Shown here piece by piece: positions 22,576 through 34,816 of a stretch of DNA of 64,000 nucleotides. The first letter of the stretch is position 1. Each line of letters begins with the position of its first letter. A model generated the notes under the pieces. That model searched no databases and had not been told where the DNA came from. It was given only the letters and a program-made list of their open reading frames with translations. A program made the translations under genes and the position numbers. The DNA comes from Mytilus galloprovincialis (lineage: Eukaryota; Mollusca; Bivalvia; Mytilida; Mytilidae). The stretch spans positions 61,660,439-61,724,438 of the forward strand of contig NC_134847.1 of NCBI RefSeq assembly GCF_965363235.1. The letters run 5' to 3'.

Positions 22576-25500
22576 TTAGAGAATTCTTTTTGGTGTGAAT
22601 GTATCGTCACATCCAACCTTTACACAACTACATGCCGTGGGGATCTTCTCGGCATGGAGAGTTATTCTTCCATTGTCACTGGGGCATAACACTGCCATGG
22701 TTCTGGTGACGTAATTGGTTGGTCGACAGTAATAATCCTTTTGTGGTGCATAATGGAATCTGCATTTTGTTGTTCTCTTATGGCTGTAAAATTAAAAGTA
22801 ACAACAAATTAAAGTAACAAAATAACGTCATATTGAACAAAATATATATAACTCTCTAGGAATAAGTTAAATGGGATGCAGGTTACAAACCAATGAAACA
22901 AATATCAAATGATACAAATAACCCAAGGTATATAATGAAAGCGAACTCAAGTCTTCAACGGTAGACATATGTGAGGGTTTGGATAGGTGTTGTGTTTTTG
23001 TAATTTCCCCCATTTTTCAATTGTGTTTACTCATAATTCTCTATTCTTAATATGTTGGCCTATTTTTTTCTATTTGTTGCCCGGTTTTCTGCATTTGTGG
23101 CCCTTTATTATCTATTCCGTTTACCCTACCCATACCTTAATGTGTCTCATTCATTTACAATAGGATAAAGCAATACATGTAGATTAGGGAAAACACATAT
23201 ACTAATTACAAGCTATAAGGGACAAGATTGGATAGTATGGGAATCGAGGGATCATTAATCATTCGTTGATAAGGATATCAGGGACTGTCGAAGTAATAGA
23301 CAATACAACAGACATCACCAACCACTTCCATTCGACTCCTAGTTATAAAGTGCAAACAACAAGGAATATGGTTGATATAGACTAACATGATACAGGCATA
23401 CTACGTTGGGGCATTGCATTAAACATGCGAAAATATGTATGTTTATAATATGAAAATAATCAACTCATTAACTAGACCAACAATCACATTATATTCCAGG
23501 GGATTACCAAAAATATGAATCGTAAGGATCAGCTACAGTAACATGGTCACGTTTAGCCTATATATCATTTTGGCCTAACTACAGTTGCATGTCTTTTTAT
23601 TTGGATTGGTTGCCATTTAATTCAGAAATATTTAGCGTTTTTTCTCTCATTTTCTGTATTAATTCGTTTATTATTAACACATGAATAAGAGGAAGCGTTA
23701 CTTATACTTTAGAACGACAGCAACCAAACTCTAAACAAGGCATACTTTTCTTCTATTTTTACTTTAGTTTGGTTGATCATAGTGCTCGTTTTTTTTTATA
23801 ACTTTATGATATGTTTGAGACTAAATATCTACTCACCCTATACACTCCACTTTATAAATAGTTTGGACTCCTCGGTCGCCTAAAACGACTTCACAAATTT
23901 CATCGCCTAGTTTTTTACCAGTCATTATTTGGTTGATGGATCTATAAATATGGGTCACCAGTGTGCGTACTTCCCTGCACATAGGGAATTTATGGATCTT
24001 TGCCATTTTCGTCATTCTGAAATGAAAACATGCATTGAAATATTTATCTAAATCATTTTGTGACAATATGACGTTATTCTAGTGTAGTTTTTATCACGAA
24101 ATAAAAGAGTATTTTAAGACATATTAACACATGGTAAAGTTAAAATTACTGTAAAATGTTACTAGTATTACTGCAAACAGTCATGTGTTTTTTTTTTTAA
24201 ATATATTAAAATACTAATAATAATAAAAAAAAAAAAAAAAAAGATTATAGAAAAAAAAGTAAAAAGTGAAATGATTAGAAGTAACATATTAGTTGGTCAG
24301 AGTAAAATGTCTTACGATGTATGCCTTTTATTTGCTTTGATCTAAATCAAAAACTCATACTCAACATGTAGCAAGGTAGAAAAACAAACATAAACCATAA
24401 AGTATAAACTTATCAGAAAAACAAACATAAACTATAAAGTATAAACTTATCGGAAAAACAAACATAAACTATAAAGTATAAACTTATCGGAAAAACAAAC
24501 ATAAACTATAAAGTATAAACTTATCGGAAAAACAAACATAAACTATAAAGTATAAACTTATCAAAATGAGTTTATAATGTCATACGTTCATGTCATATTT
24601 AAAGTCATTACTGTTTATTTATATTCATTATTGGTCATAACTATTCATTACTTTATCTTTTTTAAACATAAGTATGTATTGATTATTTAATTTTTCATTT
24701 TAAACATAAGTAAGTATTGATTGTTTAATTTTTCATTTTAAACATAAGTAAGTATTGATTGTTTAATTTTTCATTTTAAACATAAGTAAGTATTGATTGT
24801 TTAATTTTTCATTTTAAACATAAATAAGTATTTATTGTTTAATTTTTCATTTTAAACATAAGTAAGTATTGATTGTTTAATTATTCATTTTAAACACAAG
24901 AAAGTATTGATTGTTTAATTATTCATTTAAAACATAAGTAAGTATTGATTGTTTAAATATTCATTTTAAACCAAATAGTATTAAATCGATACAAAACGTC
25001 TTCAAAATTAAAACTAGCATCATTATTTCTGCATTATTCTAAAAAAAAGAAAGAAATCTGAGCCCTATTTTGTGATTGTGAGTATTTATTTCATTCTAAA
25101 AAAACAACAAGATAGCAAACATTGAAATGTGTTGATGTAAAAGATTTGTATCAGCTCCAAATTGAACAAGAGTTCATAAAAAAAAAACTCATTTAGATGC
25201 TATAGGTTTTGAATGAAACAAAAACAATTAATATGCACTCTGACCGTTCCGTCTCAAGACATTTCTCAAGACAACATTATAAAATCGTCAGTGCTTAATT
25301 GAAATTTCTATTTTTAAAATTTATTTACCCAGATCCTCTGATATCCTCAACTGCATTTTGTTTAGAGAAAACGTGTTTTGAAACACCGTCGCATTCTTTG
25401 CTGTGTTTTAAGTAATTCACAAAACTTCCATCTGAGTCTTTCATTGCTTGACGGCTGTAAGAGAGAGTTTTATTTATATTTCATGAAAAAGTCAATCACA

Positions 25501-27058
25501 TCTGTAATTTCAAGGCTGTTCAATAAGCCTTAACTGTATGTAGAGATAAGGTGATTTAATTAGTATGAAGCGGTAAGATGATTTATTTAGTATAAAATGG
25601 AAGCATAATTTGACTAATCTACAATCTACTTATTTTCATATTAAAACACAATGACTGTAATACTATACAAAATTATGAAATATCGGATCTAGTGAATGTT
25701 TTTTTTTTAAATTTGTATTTGTTTTTGCATTAAGTGAAGCATGTGTGTTCATTCTGATCTTGGATCTTTACTTTTTGTACTTTCTGTTGTAACATATCAC
25801 CAACGTTTTAATGGACTTTGGATAAACCTCAATGATTACCTCGGAATCTTATGTAATTTGTAAGTGCTGCCATTATATTTTCAATTATTGCATAACCATG
25901 GCATCTATGATGAGTTTACTTGTTAATAACATTTCGTATAATAAGAGTACTTACATGTTATATCTAACGTAGGTTTCTGGAACCTTACTCTTATCACAAA
26001 TCCATTCCTGTGGTGGTAGACATTGTCTATACAACAAGTCGTATTTCTGACAGAGCTGCCATTTGTTACTCTTCGGATTAGGGAGAGCAGTAGCAAGCGT
26101 CACAGCTATGACAGCAATATAAAGTTGAAGTGGAACCTGAGAGAAAAATAATACGTGTTTTTAAAGGAACTTCTTTTCTGCTATCTTAAGTTTTATCTAT
26201 TTTATGATAGTTTTTGTTCACAGGAATAATATGCTTAAAGTTTATCATACATTTCATCTTATATAGTTTATTTATTCAAACAATTTATGCTTTAATATCT
26301 TCAAATGAATGAAAAAACACGATGCTCAAATAAACAAACTTCTATTAGCAAAAAAGTGAAAACAGAGAAAACATATATATATGACAAAAGAGAGAGGGAT
26401 TTCTGATGCAACAGTTAGGAACTCTTGATCCTGATGAACTCAATGAGAGAGATGAAAATAATTTAAAACAACTCTAAATAATAATCTTGAAATCATAAAA
26501 ATTGATTTATAGAAATTCATACAGTTTATTGAATATCCAAATTCTGTTAGACTTTTACTCCAGCTTTATGTAGTTTGAGCTACAAACATGTATTTTTATA
26601 GAACATCAATAAATATGTTAAACTTTAACTCAAATTTTGTGAAGTTCAAGCTTAATTTCTTTTTTGTCATGCATCCGATTTCACCATGAGAGATGCGCAT
26701 GCCTAATGAAGCTAATTTGTTTAGCGATATATTGTGTAAATGTATTTAAAAATCTTATAGAACTTTTTAATATATTAATTAAATTTCATAAATGTTTTCT
26801 TAAAACATCTACATAATCTTACCATTTATAGACTTTCATATAGACTTCTTTCAAATAAAGCAATATATTCATAATATTTCCCATAGAAAAAAGTTTTCCT
26901 TTAGAAAATAGTTTTATCCAAATAGGAAATTTGTTTTTCTTTTAACTGTGACCTTAACTTTAAATTTAGACAAATTTGTCATATTTTAATAGTTGTTCAT
27001 AAACTTTTACTCATTATAAGAAATTCTTTTTAAATTAATTAAGATTTAATCTTACCAT
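22576..27058 (-). CDS. Family B copy 1: secreted Spaetzle-like cystine-knot protein (232 aa)
   Basis: Five coding exons on the minus strand: 27058-27056 (ATG only), 26136-25955, 25454-25329, 24016-23837, 22783-22576; total 699 bases, GT/AG introns, phases 0,2,2,2. Residues 1-18 are a signal peptide (MVPLQLYIAVIAVTLATA). An N-terminal part with four cysteines follows, then the knot domain from about residue 114: FPMC, a ~28-residue span, C145, KVEC162, C171, C183, C197 and IPTACSC. This order and the IPxxCxC end match the Spaetzle C-terminal domain, a disulfide-linked Toll ligand. The pre-domain linker has no clear RxxR processing site. The C-terminus is four residues longer than in B2 and B3 (…KRIL). 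Transcribed divergently from A2. The immune role is inferred. Confidence 0.85.
24379..24563. repeat. Tandem repeat, 5 x 37 bp, in B1 intron 3
   Basis: Five head-to-tail copies of a 37-bp unit (GAAAAACAAACATAAACTAT + AAAGTATAAACTTATCG) with only a few differences. It is absent from the same intron of B2 and B3. Confidence 0.9.
24663..24966. repeat. Tandem repeat, 8 x 38 bp, in B1 intron 3
   Basis: Eight copies of a 38-bp unit (TAAACATAAGTAAGTATTGA + TTGTTTAATTTTTCATTT), nearly identical, only 100 bp from the 37-bp array. B2 and B3 lack it, and their intron 3 is about 450 bp against about 1.3 kb here. Confidence 0.9.
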
Positions 27059-27474
27059 TGTAAATTCTTGTTCTGAGTCAAAATTAAATCTGATTTCTAA
27101 ACTAGAAAACATGGATATTTATATGCTTAAAAGAGGAAATTAACTTCTATGATTTTTTTACATCGTTTTTTGATTCGTCCTTTTATTTGTACGTTATAAA
27201 CTGATGTATTACTTAAAAGTCTTAAGGCTATGTTAACTAAATAAAAGTTACGTCTCACCAATGATTATCATATGAATGTTTTGACAACATTCGAATTGCA
27301 AACTAATCTTTTGTTTTCTACTAAAGTGGCTAATTATGGTTTTGAATATTTGACGTAATAGAGTCATACGAGTTGCGATTGGCTCTTGAATCCTTTTCCT
27401 CGTTGCATTAAAATACATAAAAGAAACGAAATTGTGAGTTATTCAGAATATACAGTTGTTCTAGCGATTTAAAC
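27059..27474. promoter_or_regulatory. Shared bidirectional promoter of B1 and A2
   Basis: The two start codons are 416 bases apart and point away from each other. On the B side there is TATAAATA (minus strand, 27116-27123). On the A side are TGACGTAA (27351-27358), GATTGGCT (inverted CCAAT, 27377-27384) and TACATAAAAG (27414-27423). A near-copy of the CRE-like word on the opposite strand (TTACGTCT) lies at about 27248-27255. I looked for a consensus NF-kB site and did not see a clear one. Confidence 0.75.
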
Positions 27475-30288
27475 ATGGTAAGAAAAGACTATCATTCACT
27501 TATCATATCTCAGTTCAGTAAAGCTGCACAAACTATGACAATTAATTGAATTGAAATAACTTTTTGATGATTGGTAATATATAAATATGGTATAAATATC
27601 TAGTTATTCAGTTAATGTCTTTTATATCCGAAGACTTTACCCACAAATATAATCAAATTGTTGTTATAACAATTCTAAACTTTTCTTTTATCTAGATGCA
27701 TATTTTTGTTGTTTGGTTTGCGGTATTGGGAGTATCTGGCGCTTACAAGTGTATGGATCCTCCAGAAATGCATTGGCCTGATAGGGTCAGAATATGTGAT
27801 GGAAACTTTAAAAATAATCTTGGATGTGATGATAAAAGATTTCCGTATAACCAGTAAGTACATTGTTCAACCAGTTTTGTTCTGGCGAGTTCTATACATC
27901 GTTCTAAATCATAAATATGAAAATTGTTCCTGATTGAATTTCTGATTAAGATATTAAGAATTCGGTCATTTTGTTATTTATCTTTATTTTTTTCTTGTAG
28001 AAAAATCTTTTGAAGAATTTGCTTTATATTGTTTGATATATCACATCTTTTGAATAATTAAAAAAAAAACAGAAACCAAAAAGACAAATACCAATCAAAC
28101 CTTAGAAAGATTAAATACAAAATTAAACTGAGAAAGATAACATACTAAATTAAAACTAAGAAAGATTAGATAAACCATGCAAGTTTCATATACATATATA
28201 GATAGATAAATATATTTAAGTCTGAAAATTACACCAAACAGTGTTAGAATATATATATATATATATTATATATATCAGCTGGCATTTTATATATGTATTT
28301 CAAACGATGTAAGTGGATAAAATCTACGTTACGTGTACAATTTTGTACACTTAATATGTTTGAGTTTTCATTCATATGCACAGATGATCAACATATCCTA
28401 CCAGGTATTCTCACAAAAAAGCACACGATTAATGTTGTAGATCTGTAGATGAAAAGTATATGATTGAGCATTACACGTTATACACATACTTTTCAAAATT
28501 AAGGATATTCTCAAACAATTACACGACAAGAACTTCTCACTGACGAGACATTCTATTATTATGACTATATTAACATATAGATGAGACTTCTTTTTTTTTT
28601 ATTTTCAAATTACTAGTGTATTATACTATGATGAATATTGTTATAACTAAAATGTATACCTTTTTCATTGTGTTGCAATTTTTATTTCAGTGATCATATA
28701 GAAAGCGCCCTTCAAGCTGACAGAGATCTTCTATCCTTCGTTGAGGATTCATGTAAAATATACTCTCCAGAACTTCCCCTTGAATATGAGTAAGTTTATC
28801 TTTATATTTGAAAATAATTTTTATGACAATTGTCACTATCGAGGGAATAAAAACTTTTCTAAACTGGGTGTTTTAGTAGACACTGGATGTAATTATTATT
28901 ATCTGGTTGTTCTAAAAATGACAACCAACTGTCTGATAGTAAGCAAATATTCGACGAAAGAACATTTTATCAATTTCGTGCGTCCGAATAGCTTTTACTG
29001 ATTCACTTTCATCATGAATCATAAAAACAAACAAATGTATAACAAGTAAAGACGATAGAATCTTTATCACCAAGATGGAGATAACACGAATGTCTTTTAA
29101 ATAACATTTGTTAAAAAAGTTAAAGCTTCATTACTAGTTAATGTGTCATTGCATCAAAGTCAAAACATCAATCATCAATGTGTTATTAGAAATCAGTCCA
29201 AGTATTCATCCACGAAGTGTTTTACACCAAAATCATAATTTTGTCTCAATGTGTTATAACAACAATGTCCGAATATTCAACAACTTGGTGTTATTACAAA
29301 ACGGTCCCAATATTCAACCACATTGTGTCATAACATTAACCGCAATGTGTTAAATGCAGAAAAGTAAATAATATTGCTATGAGTTTACCCTATAGTCCAT
29401 TCTTTTACTTGAAATAACATTTTATATTTGTCCCCCTTTATTTAAAGGCAATGTCCAATTGATGGCGGAGAGCTTGGAAAAACATTAGGGAGATGTGAGA
29501 AGGTTTGTGATGGCGAATATGTTAATGTTACAGCTGTAAATGTGCAAATGGTAGACGAAAGAACTAGGGTGTCACGTTGGAGCAAGTGTTATGTTATACG
29601 TCCATGGGAACAGAAAGTTTACTACATGAACTGCAAGTAAGTAGATATGTTTCACACATCTGTTTTCTTTCTCAGGCGCCGCCTTTAAAAAAATCATTTA
29701 TTATCAACAATGTAGTAGTGGTAGTACCAAAAGACAAACTTGTTCACATGGATATATAAAGTTGTGGTGTGAGTGCCAATGAGACAACTCACCATCCAAG
29801 TCACAATTTATAAAAGTCAACCAATATAAGTCAAAATACGGTCTTGAACACGGAGCCTTGACTCACAACGAACAGTAAGTGAACAGTTTCTAATACTTTA
29901 ATTGTTATTTTATAAACCTTTATCCCAATTTACTTATTGGCAAATGAATAGGTTCATTCTCATCTTCTTCGATTCTTTTGTATCTCTGATCAAAATTGAA
30001 GATTAAAAGCTTGCTTATTTAAATACACCAAATAACTTATGATTTATTTTTTATTGCAGAAGTGATAAACCTACTTTTGCAAGCAGTACTAGTTCATTTA
30101 AGTGTGTTCCAGACAACTTTATCAGACGTAGGGTTGCCGTATTTTGTCCAGAATTTAAAGAACACCAATGTCAGAAAGTGGACATTGAATTACCCACTAA
30201 CTGTGCTGCAAGTCGATTTGAATGTGTTAAACCGAAGAAATCAAAGGAACAAAAAGTAAACAGTTTCTTTGATTCTTTGTTTTTGTAG
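27475..30288 (+). CDS. Family A copy 2: secreted Spaetzle-like cysteine-rich protein (225 aa)
   Basis: Exons 27475-27477 (ATG only), 27696-27853, 28691-28789, 29448-29636, 30060-30288; total 678 bases, phases 0,2,2,2. Residues 1-17 form the signal peptide (MMHIFVVWFAVLGVSGA). Cysteines lie at 20, 35, 45, 75, 89, 103, 107, 134, 149, 165, 179, 187, 198 and 205. The knot-like region aligns with family B: C165 to C179 (14 residues, CVPDNF…VAVFCP) equals C183 to C197 of B, and C198 to C205 equals C215 to C222 of B. Where B has CSC, A has CAA, so one knot cysteine is missing; C187 is extra. N113-V-T is a glycosylation site. Paired head-to-head with B1. Exon 5 is nearly identical to that of A3. Role as a Toll-type ligand is inference. 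Confidence 0.87.
29130..29355 (+). repeat. Minisatellite in A2 intron 3
   Basis: About four to five copies of a 45-50 bp word with GTGTTATTACAAAAC and CCGAATATTCAACNAC. Arrays of the same word occupy intron 3 of A3 (38630-38815) and A4 (52605-52800). Confidence 0.7.
29755..29885 (-). repeat. SINE-like repeat in A2 intron 4
   Basis: On the minus strand it reads CTGTTCGTTGTGAG…CAAGACCGTATTTTGAC…TTGTGACTTGGATGG and TTGTCTCATTGGCACTCAC. The same insertion is in intron 4 of A3 (37560-37690) and A4 (52085-52220), so it predates the split of these copies. Confidence 0.65.
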
Positions 30289-30517
30289 TTAGTTTTTTTA
30301 AAGAACTATCCTCCCGGCGTGCTGTAGTTCAAATCTTACGGTATCATCAAAACCATTCTGAAAAAAGAAAAAAAAAGTTTTGAACCTCAGAGATTTGAAC
30401 AAATTTGATTTTCTTATTTAAATCCATGCAGACTGTGATTTTAAGTTGTTTTTTGTAATATTGTTCATTTCATCATCATCCATTATGTCATGTTCTTTTT
30501 ATATTGACTTATGTGAA

Positions 30518-30523
30518 AATAAA
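30518..30523 (+). terminator. Polyadenylation signal of A2
   Basis: AATAAA about 230 bases after the A2 stop, aligned with the signals of A1, A3 and A4. Confidence 0.7.
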
Positions 30524-30680
30524 ACAATAACTTTATTTATCCAAGTCTTTAGTCTCTTTGTGTTAGTGTAGACTAGTTAATAATTGACATTAGTTATTTG
30601 TCATGAGTTTATTTAATTTTCCATTAATGAATAGATAGCATGTCTTGCGAGAGGTTTGGAATGCCATTAAACCAGGTTAA

Positions 30681-30945
30681 GGTGGTACCTAATACTTTCA
30701 CTAAAATTAATTTGGCTTTTTTAATTTTCATAAAATTTTGTCAAAGTATTTACTTTGACCCTTTAACTAAAATATAAAAATTTTAAAAATTTTGAACCAA
30801 CCGCTTTGTCAGAAAAATGCCACTGGTTATCTAGCAGTTTGACAAAGACCAATTTTGATCATTGAGAAGCTTAATATTCCCTTTACAGCACAATGTAATT
30901 AAGCTGACTTTACAGAGTTATCTCCCTGTAGTGTTAGGTACCACC
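30681..30945. mobile_element. TTAA-flanked MITE, GGTGGTACCTAA ends
   Basis: The ends GGTGGTACCTAA and TTAGGTACCACC are exact inverted repeats flanked by TTAA on both sides (30677-30680, 30946-30949). The 265-bp interior is non-coding. It splits a flanking repeat that is continuous next to A4, which confirms insertion. The ends differ from the GGATGTACTTAGG family but use the same target. Confidence 0.8.
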
Positions 30946-31916
30946 TTAAACCCTATATTTTATCTTAGAATGTCCTGTACCAAGTCAGGAATATGGCACT
31001 TATTATCAAATAGTTCGTTGTATGTGTGTTGGCGTTTGTTTTTGTTGCACTTCAGTGTTCCTGTTGTTCCTCTGTTTTCCTCTTATAGTTGATATGTTGT
31101 CCTCAGTTTTTGTCTGTAACCCGGATTTTTTTTCTCAATTGATTTATTACTTTTGAACACCGAGATAAAAAAATATTTATACAACAACTTTACAAATACA
31201 ATACAAAATTACAATCCTGCTATCTATGACGAGTTTATTTTAGGGATGTCAAAAGATCGGAAATATAAGACTCGTGTAGTCGGTCATTTTACTTTCAAGT
31301 ACTCGAGTTCTCGGATAAATCTTCAATGTCCAGTGAAAAGTTTCTTAAATTGTTGGGATGTGATATTTTTTTATTACCCCTTAACAACTTAATTATTATA
31401 AGTTGACATCGCTAGACATCTTAACGAAAGACTTACGTATTGTTGCAGAACTCAAACTGTGCGACTACAAAATATAACTTGATCCTATGTAATGTGTATT
31501 GCTAGTCAAATTTTGTATTAATAAAACAAGGAATTACGCACCACCGTTTCTAAAAAATAACGTATTATAAAAGCAATGATTGGTTGTGTGTTCACGAACC
31601 ACATCAGAAATATGCCAATAAAACCACCAATATGTTCATAAAGTACAACTTGAGAGACAATCTGTATAAGCTGTTCCTGTGGAGTTAGAACTTTTCATAT
31701 AACGACTTGTCTTATAATTTGTCAAAAAGAAATTGGACTTTAGATTACTCATTTGAAACGATATTTAATCATAAATTAAACAATAATAAAATATAACAAA
31801 AATGAAAAACTTATAACATTAAATATAGATCTCAGACCAATCATGTGTACTCAGAAGTCTTGATTAACAAACAAAGACAAATAGTAATTAAAATGTCAAT
31901 TGTTCTTGAACAAATG

Positions 31917-33177
31917 AGAGGTCTTTCCTTTTCGAAATGTAAAGTACATGTTCCAATTGGCGTTGAATGCATTGAAAAGCTCTCAAACACACACAAAACC
32001 GTTAAAAAATGACAAAAACAACAAATTCGATAATTTGGACATGACCTTGACTTTTGACCTTGTAACCTTTGTGAAGGTCATTGGTCCACAATGTCATTGT
32101 AAAAGACCCCATGGGTCTAGGACTTTTCGTTCAAGAGTTAAAGCTAATTTTACCTTTTCAGAAACCGTTAACGGGGGTTATGCCCCTTAAGAATATGTCA
32201 AATCCTTTCGGTCAAAATGTAAAAAAGTTGTGCCTCAGTCACCTAAACATTTTTCACTGTTTACTATTTCTGTAAGATTAAACGTTTTTGAGATATCGTC
32301 TAAAAAGTTGAAAGGTCAAAGGTCAAGGTCAACCTTAAAAACATTTAAAACACACTAAAAAACCTTAAAATAAGGTCAAAAACACATAATTCGCTATTTG
32401 GGACATGTCCTTGACCTTTGACCTTGTGACCTTTGGCAAGGTCATTAGTCCCCAATGTCATTGCTGAAGACACCATGGGTCTAGAACCTTTGGTTATATA
32501 GTAAAAGCTGATTTTGTCTTTTCAGAAACCTAAATCAGGGGTTATGCCCCTTACAGAAAGGTCAAATCTCTTCGGTCAAAATGTAACAAAGTTGCGCCTT
32601 AATGACCCAAACATTTTCCACTATTCAAAACTTCTGTAAGTATAATGGTTTCTGAGATTATCCGGTAACAAGGTGTTAGGTCAAAGGTCAAGGTCAACAT
32701 ACACATTTGACCTTGAGGTATTTTTCAAAGTCACATGAATTGATGATGAATGGTGAAGATCCTAGGTGTCTATGACTTACGGTTTCTGAGTTTGGGTGGC
32801 CAACCGACACCGGTTAATTTTAATAGGGGCATAACCCTACCAATGAGTCGTTGAATCCTTTCGATCCAAATGTGACGAAGAACCGGGGTCTGGTCCTGAA
32901 CAAATTTCACCCTTTGTTTTTTTTTCTACCTATTACGGTTACGGTGTTGGAACGGTAACAAGGTTTTTGGGTTTCGGAGGGATTACTCCGAACCGACAAA
33001 ATATTTCGACTCACAGGGTGAGTTCCAGATAGGTATTCATGACACCGATACAAAGTGTGAACATGAAAGCGACACGTCTTACGGTTAAGGCTGCTAACTT
33101 CGTCAAAGTTTGGCGGAAGAATAATAATAAACAGAAGAAATACAGTAAGGTCTTTCCCTTTTGTAAAAGGAAACCTT
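31917..33177. mobile_element. Repeat element with direct repeats and AGGTCA-type words
   Basis: Two direct copies of a ~350-bp segment (about 31980-32335 and 32340-32695), plus a third diverged part, share CCATGGGTCTAG, GGGGTTATGCCCCTTA and TTTCGGTCAAAATGTAA. The left end has AGGTCTTTCCTTTTCGAAA. The right end is an AATAATAATAA stretch and a hairpin AAGGTCTTTCCCTTTT / AAAAGGAAACCTT (33147-33177). Short open frames inside (31948-32190, 32081-32275) are repeat by-products. The class is unknown to me. Confidence 0.55.
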
Positions 33178-33659
33178 AATTATGTAAATAATATTAAGGT
33201 TACGGCTTGTTAGTTATTTATTCATGTAAGTGTTCCGCCGTGTACAAACACCGTTACAAATGTCTCTAATTAGTTGCGTAAGGTTCACCACAGGGAACTT
33301 TGACTTTGTTTTTGTACCCACAACTACGGATGAAAGATATTTCTAAATTTTGTTACAAGTCCTGCACATGAACAACTCTTCTCGAAAGGAACAGGCTATT
33401 CTAGTACTGCTTAATCACTTTTTGCGATTATAGATAAAACGGAGACTAATCTATAACATAAAGGAGGAAGGATAAACGAATTTACGTTGTGTTTAGATAT
33501 TATTATTTCAGTATTACGAAGGATATTCAGAAGAGAACTAAATAAATATAAGCTAGATTTATCAAAGGCAAACGAGTATCCGAGTACTAAAACTGTACTC
33601 GAGTACTCGACCTTCCACGCGAGTACCCGAGTACTCGAGTACTCGTTGCAATCACTAGT

Positions 33660-34010
33660 TAATTTAAAATGGGACGTGAACTCACTGCCTATAATTTGTG
33701 GCACTTGATCAAACTGTCGGTAACCGATGACATATGAATACATGGCATACAACTGATGGCACTTAAACACACTGCCTACTACTGATTTGTCTTTAACTGA
33801 TGGTAACTTAACACAAAAAACACTCCTTTAATACTGCAGACATATCAATCCGAATACTTAAGGCACATAAACTCACTGCTTGCTAATGATTTCACGTGAA
33901 ATCACTGCCGAATACTGATTGCACTCTAACACACATTTTATAACTAATGCCACGCGAACAAACTTATTATAACTGATTTCATGTGAATATAATACCTTTT
34001 GAACGAAATG
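33660..34010 (+). repeat. Satellite at the A2/A3 inversion junction
   Basis: The same degenerate CTGCCTATAACTGATGGCAC word as after A1, in the same orientation. It belongs to the A2 side. Immediately right of it, at 34010-34080, is the reverse complement of the sequence flanking the satellite at 50510-50590 (GAGTCGGAGCTCC). No matching satellite is seen on the A3 side. Confidence 0.6.
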
Positions 34011-34184
34011 TGCGCCTCTCCTTGTCGACCTCTTCATAAATACATATGAGTCGGAGCTCCATTTTCCACTTGTGAAAAACAAGAAAATCTAATTGGTAAA
34101 TTTTGGTGCATTAGCCTTTATATGCCAGGAATATTGTTCATGTACAACAAATCTCCATGATAGAGGAATTAAAGTTGTATAAAA

Positions 34185-34425
34185 TTATAAACACGACGGG
34201 TGCCACATGTTGAGCAAGATTTGCTTCCTCTTCTGTAACACCTGATACCACCCCTAGTTTTTGGTGGGGTTTGTGTTGCATATTCTTTAGTTTTCTATGT
34301 TGTGTCATGTGTACTATTGTTTGTCTGTTTGATTTTTTTCATTTTTAGCCATGGCGTTGTCAGTTTATTTTCGATTTATGGGTTTGACTGTCCCTCTGGT
34401 ATCTTTCGTCCCTCTTTTATATATC
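34185..34425. repeat. SINE-like interspersed repeat (GGGACGAAAGATACC family), inverted
   Basis: Reverse-oriented copy of the repeat at 6735-6960 and 59325-59535: CCCCTAGTTTTTGGTGGGG, CATGGCGTTGTCAGTTTAT and the end GGTATCTTTCGTCCCTCTTT. It sits right at the boundary between the inverted A2 half and the tandem unit starting at about 34440. Confidence 0.65.
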
Positions 34426-34816
34426 TAAGTTGGCGGTAATTTTATTATGCAGTGTATTAAATTTTCTGTACCCTTCACTACAATATTTTTGAGGTCTAAA
34501 TTGTCCACACTGTATTTCCGTTTAAATTGTGGGATAGTTCGTGGGTTTCTTGTAGTTTGATTTAAATCATTTCATTTTCTGACAGTAGATAATATGAATG
34601 ACTTTCCTTTTATGATTTATTATATGACCTAAAAAGGATTTACAATATAACCAGATCCAACTAAGGTCAAATTTGCCTTATAATGGTAGAATTTACTTCC
34701 CATCCAAATGCCATTTGTAATACAAACGTCTGTGTGTGGCATCGGCAATAGGCAGAATGTTATGGTCTATGTTACATAGGCCTTACAATCGATATATATA
34801 CCATTTATGAATTATA

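Larger units (their letters stand above)
30525..33660. other. A2 3' flank: mirror image of the A4 3' flank, with insertions
   Basis: Sequence from about 30600 to 31250 is the reverse complement of the A4 flank (about 50935-51370), for example CTGTACCAAGTCAGGAATAT and AACCCGGATTTTTT. It is split by a MITE (30681-30945). A repeat element with AGGTCA words fills 31917-33177, and a palindromic GTACTCGAGTACTCG cluster lies at 33575-33650. No gene is recognised. Confidence 0.6.

Noticed and set aside
24379-24966. CRISPR-like regular repeats
   Set aside because: Plain head-to-tail tandem repeats without unique spacers, in an intron of a eukaryotic gene.
22576-27058. Interleukin-17 or neurotrophin identity for family B
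   Set aside because: Considered because of the terminal CxC. The FPMC start, the KVEC strand and the IPTACSC end fit Spaetzle better by memory; a profile search would decide.
27059-27474. NF-kB sites in the shared promoter
   Set aside because: No clear GGGRNNYYCC match was found by eye; not claimed.
31948-32275. Short overlapping open frames
   Set aside because: Lie in a direct-repeat mobile element; no protein family recognised.
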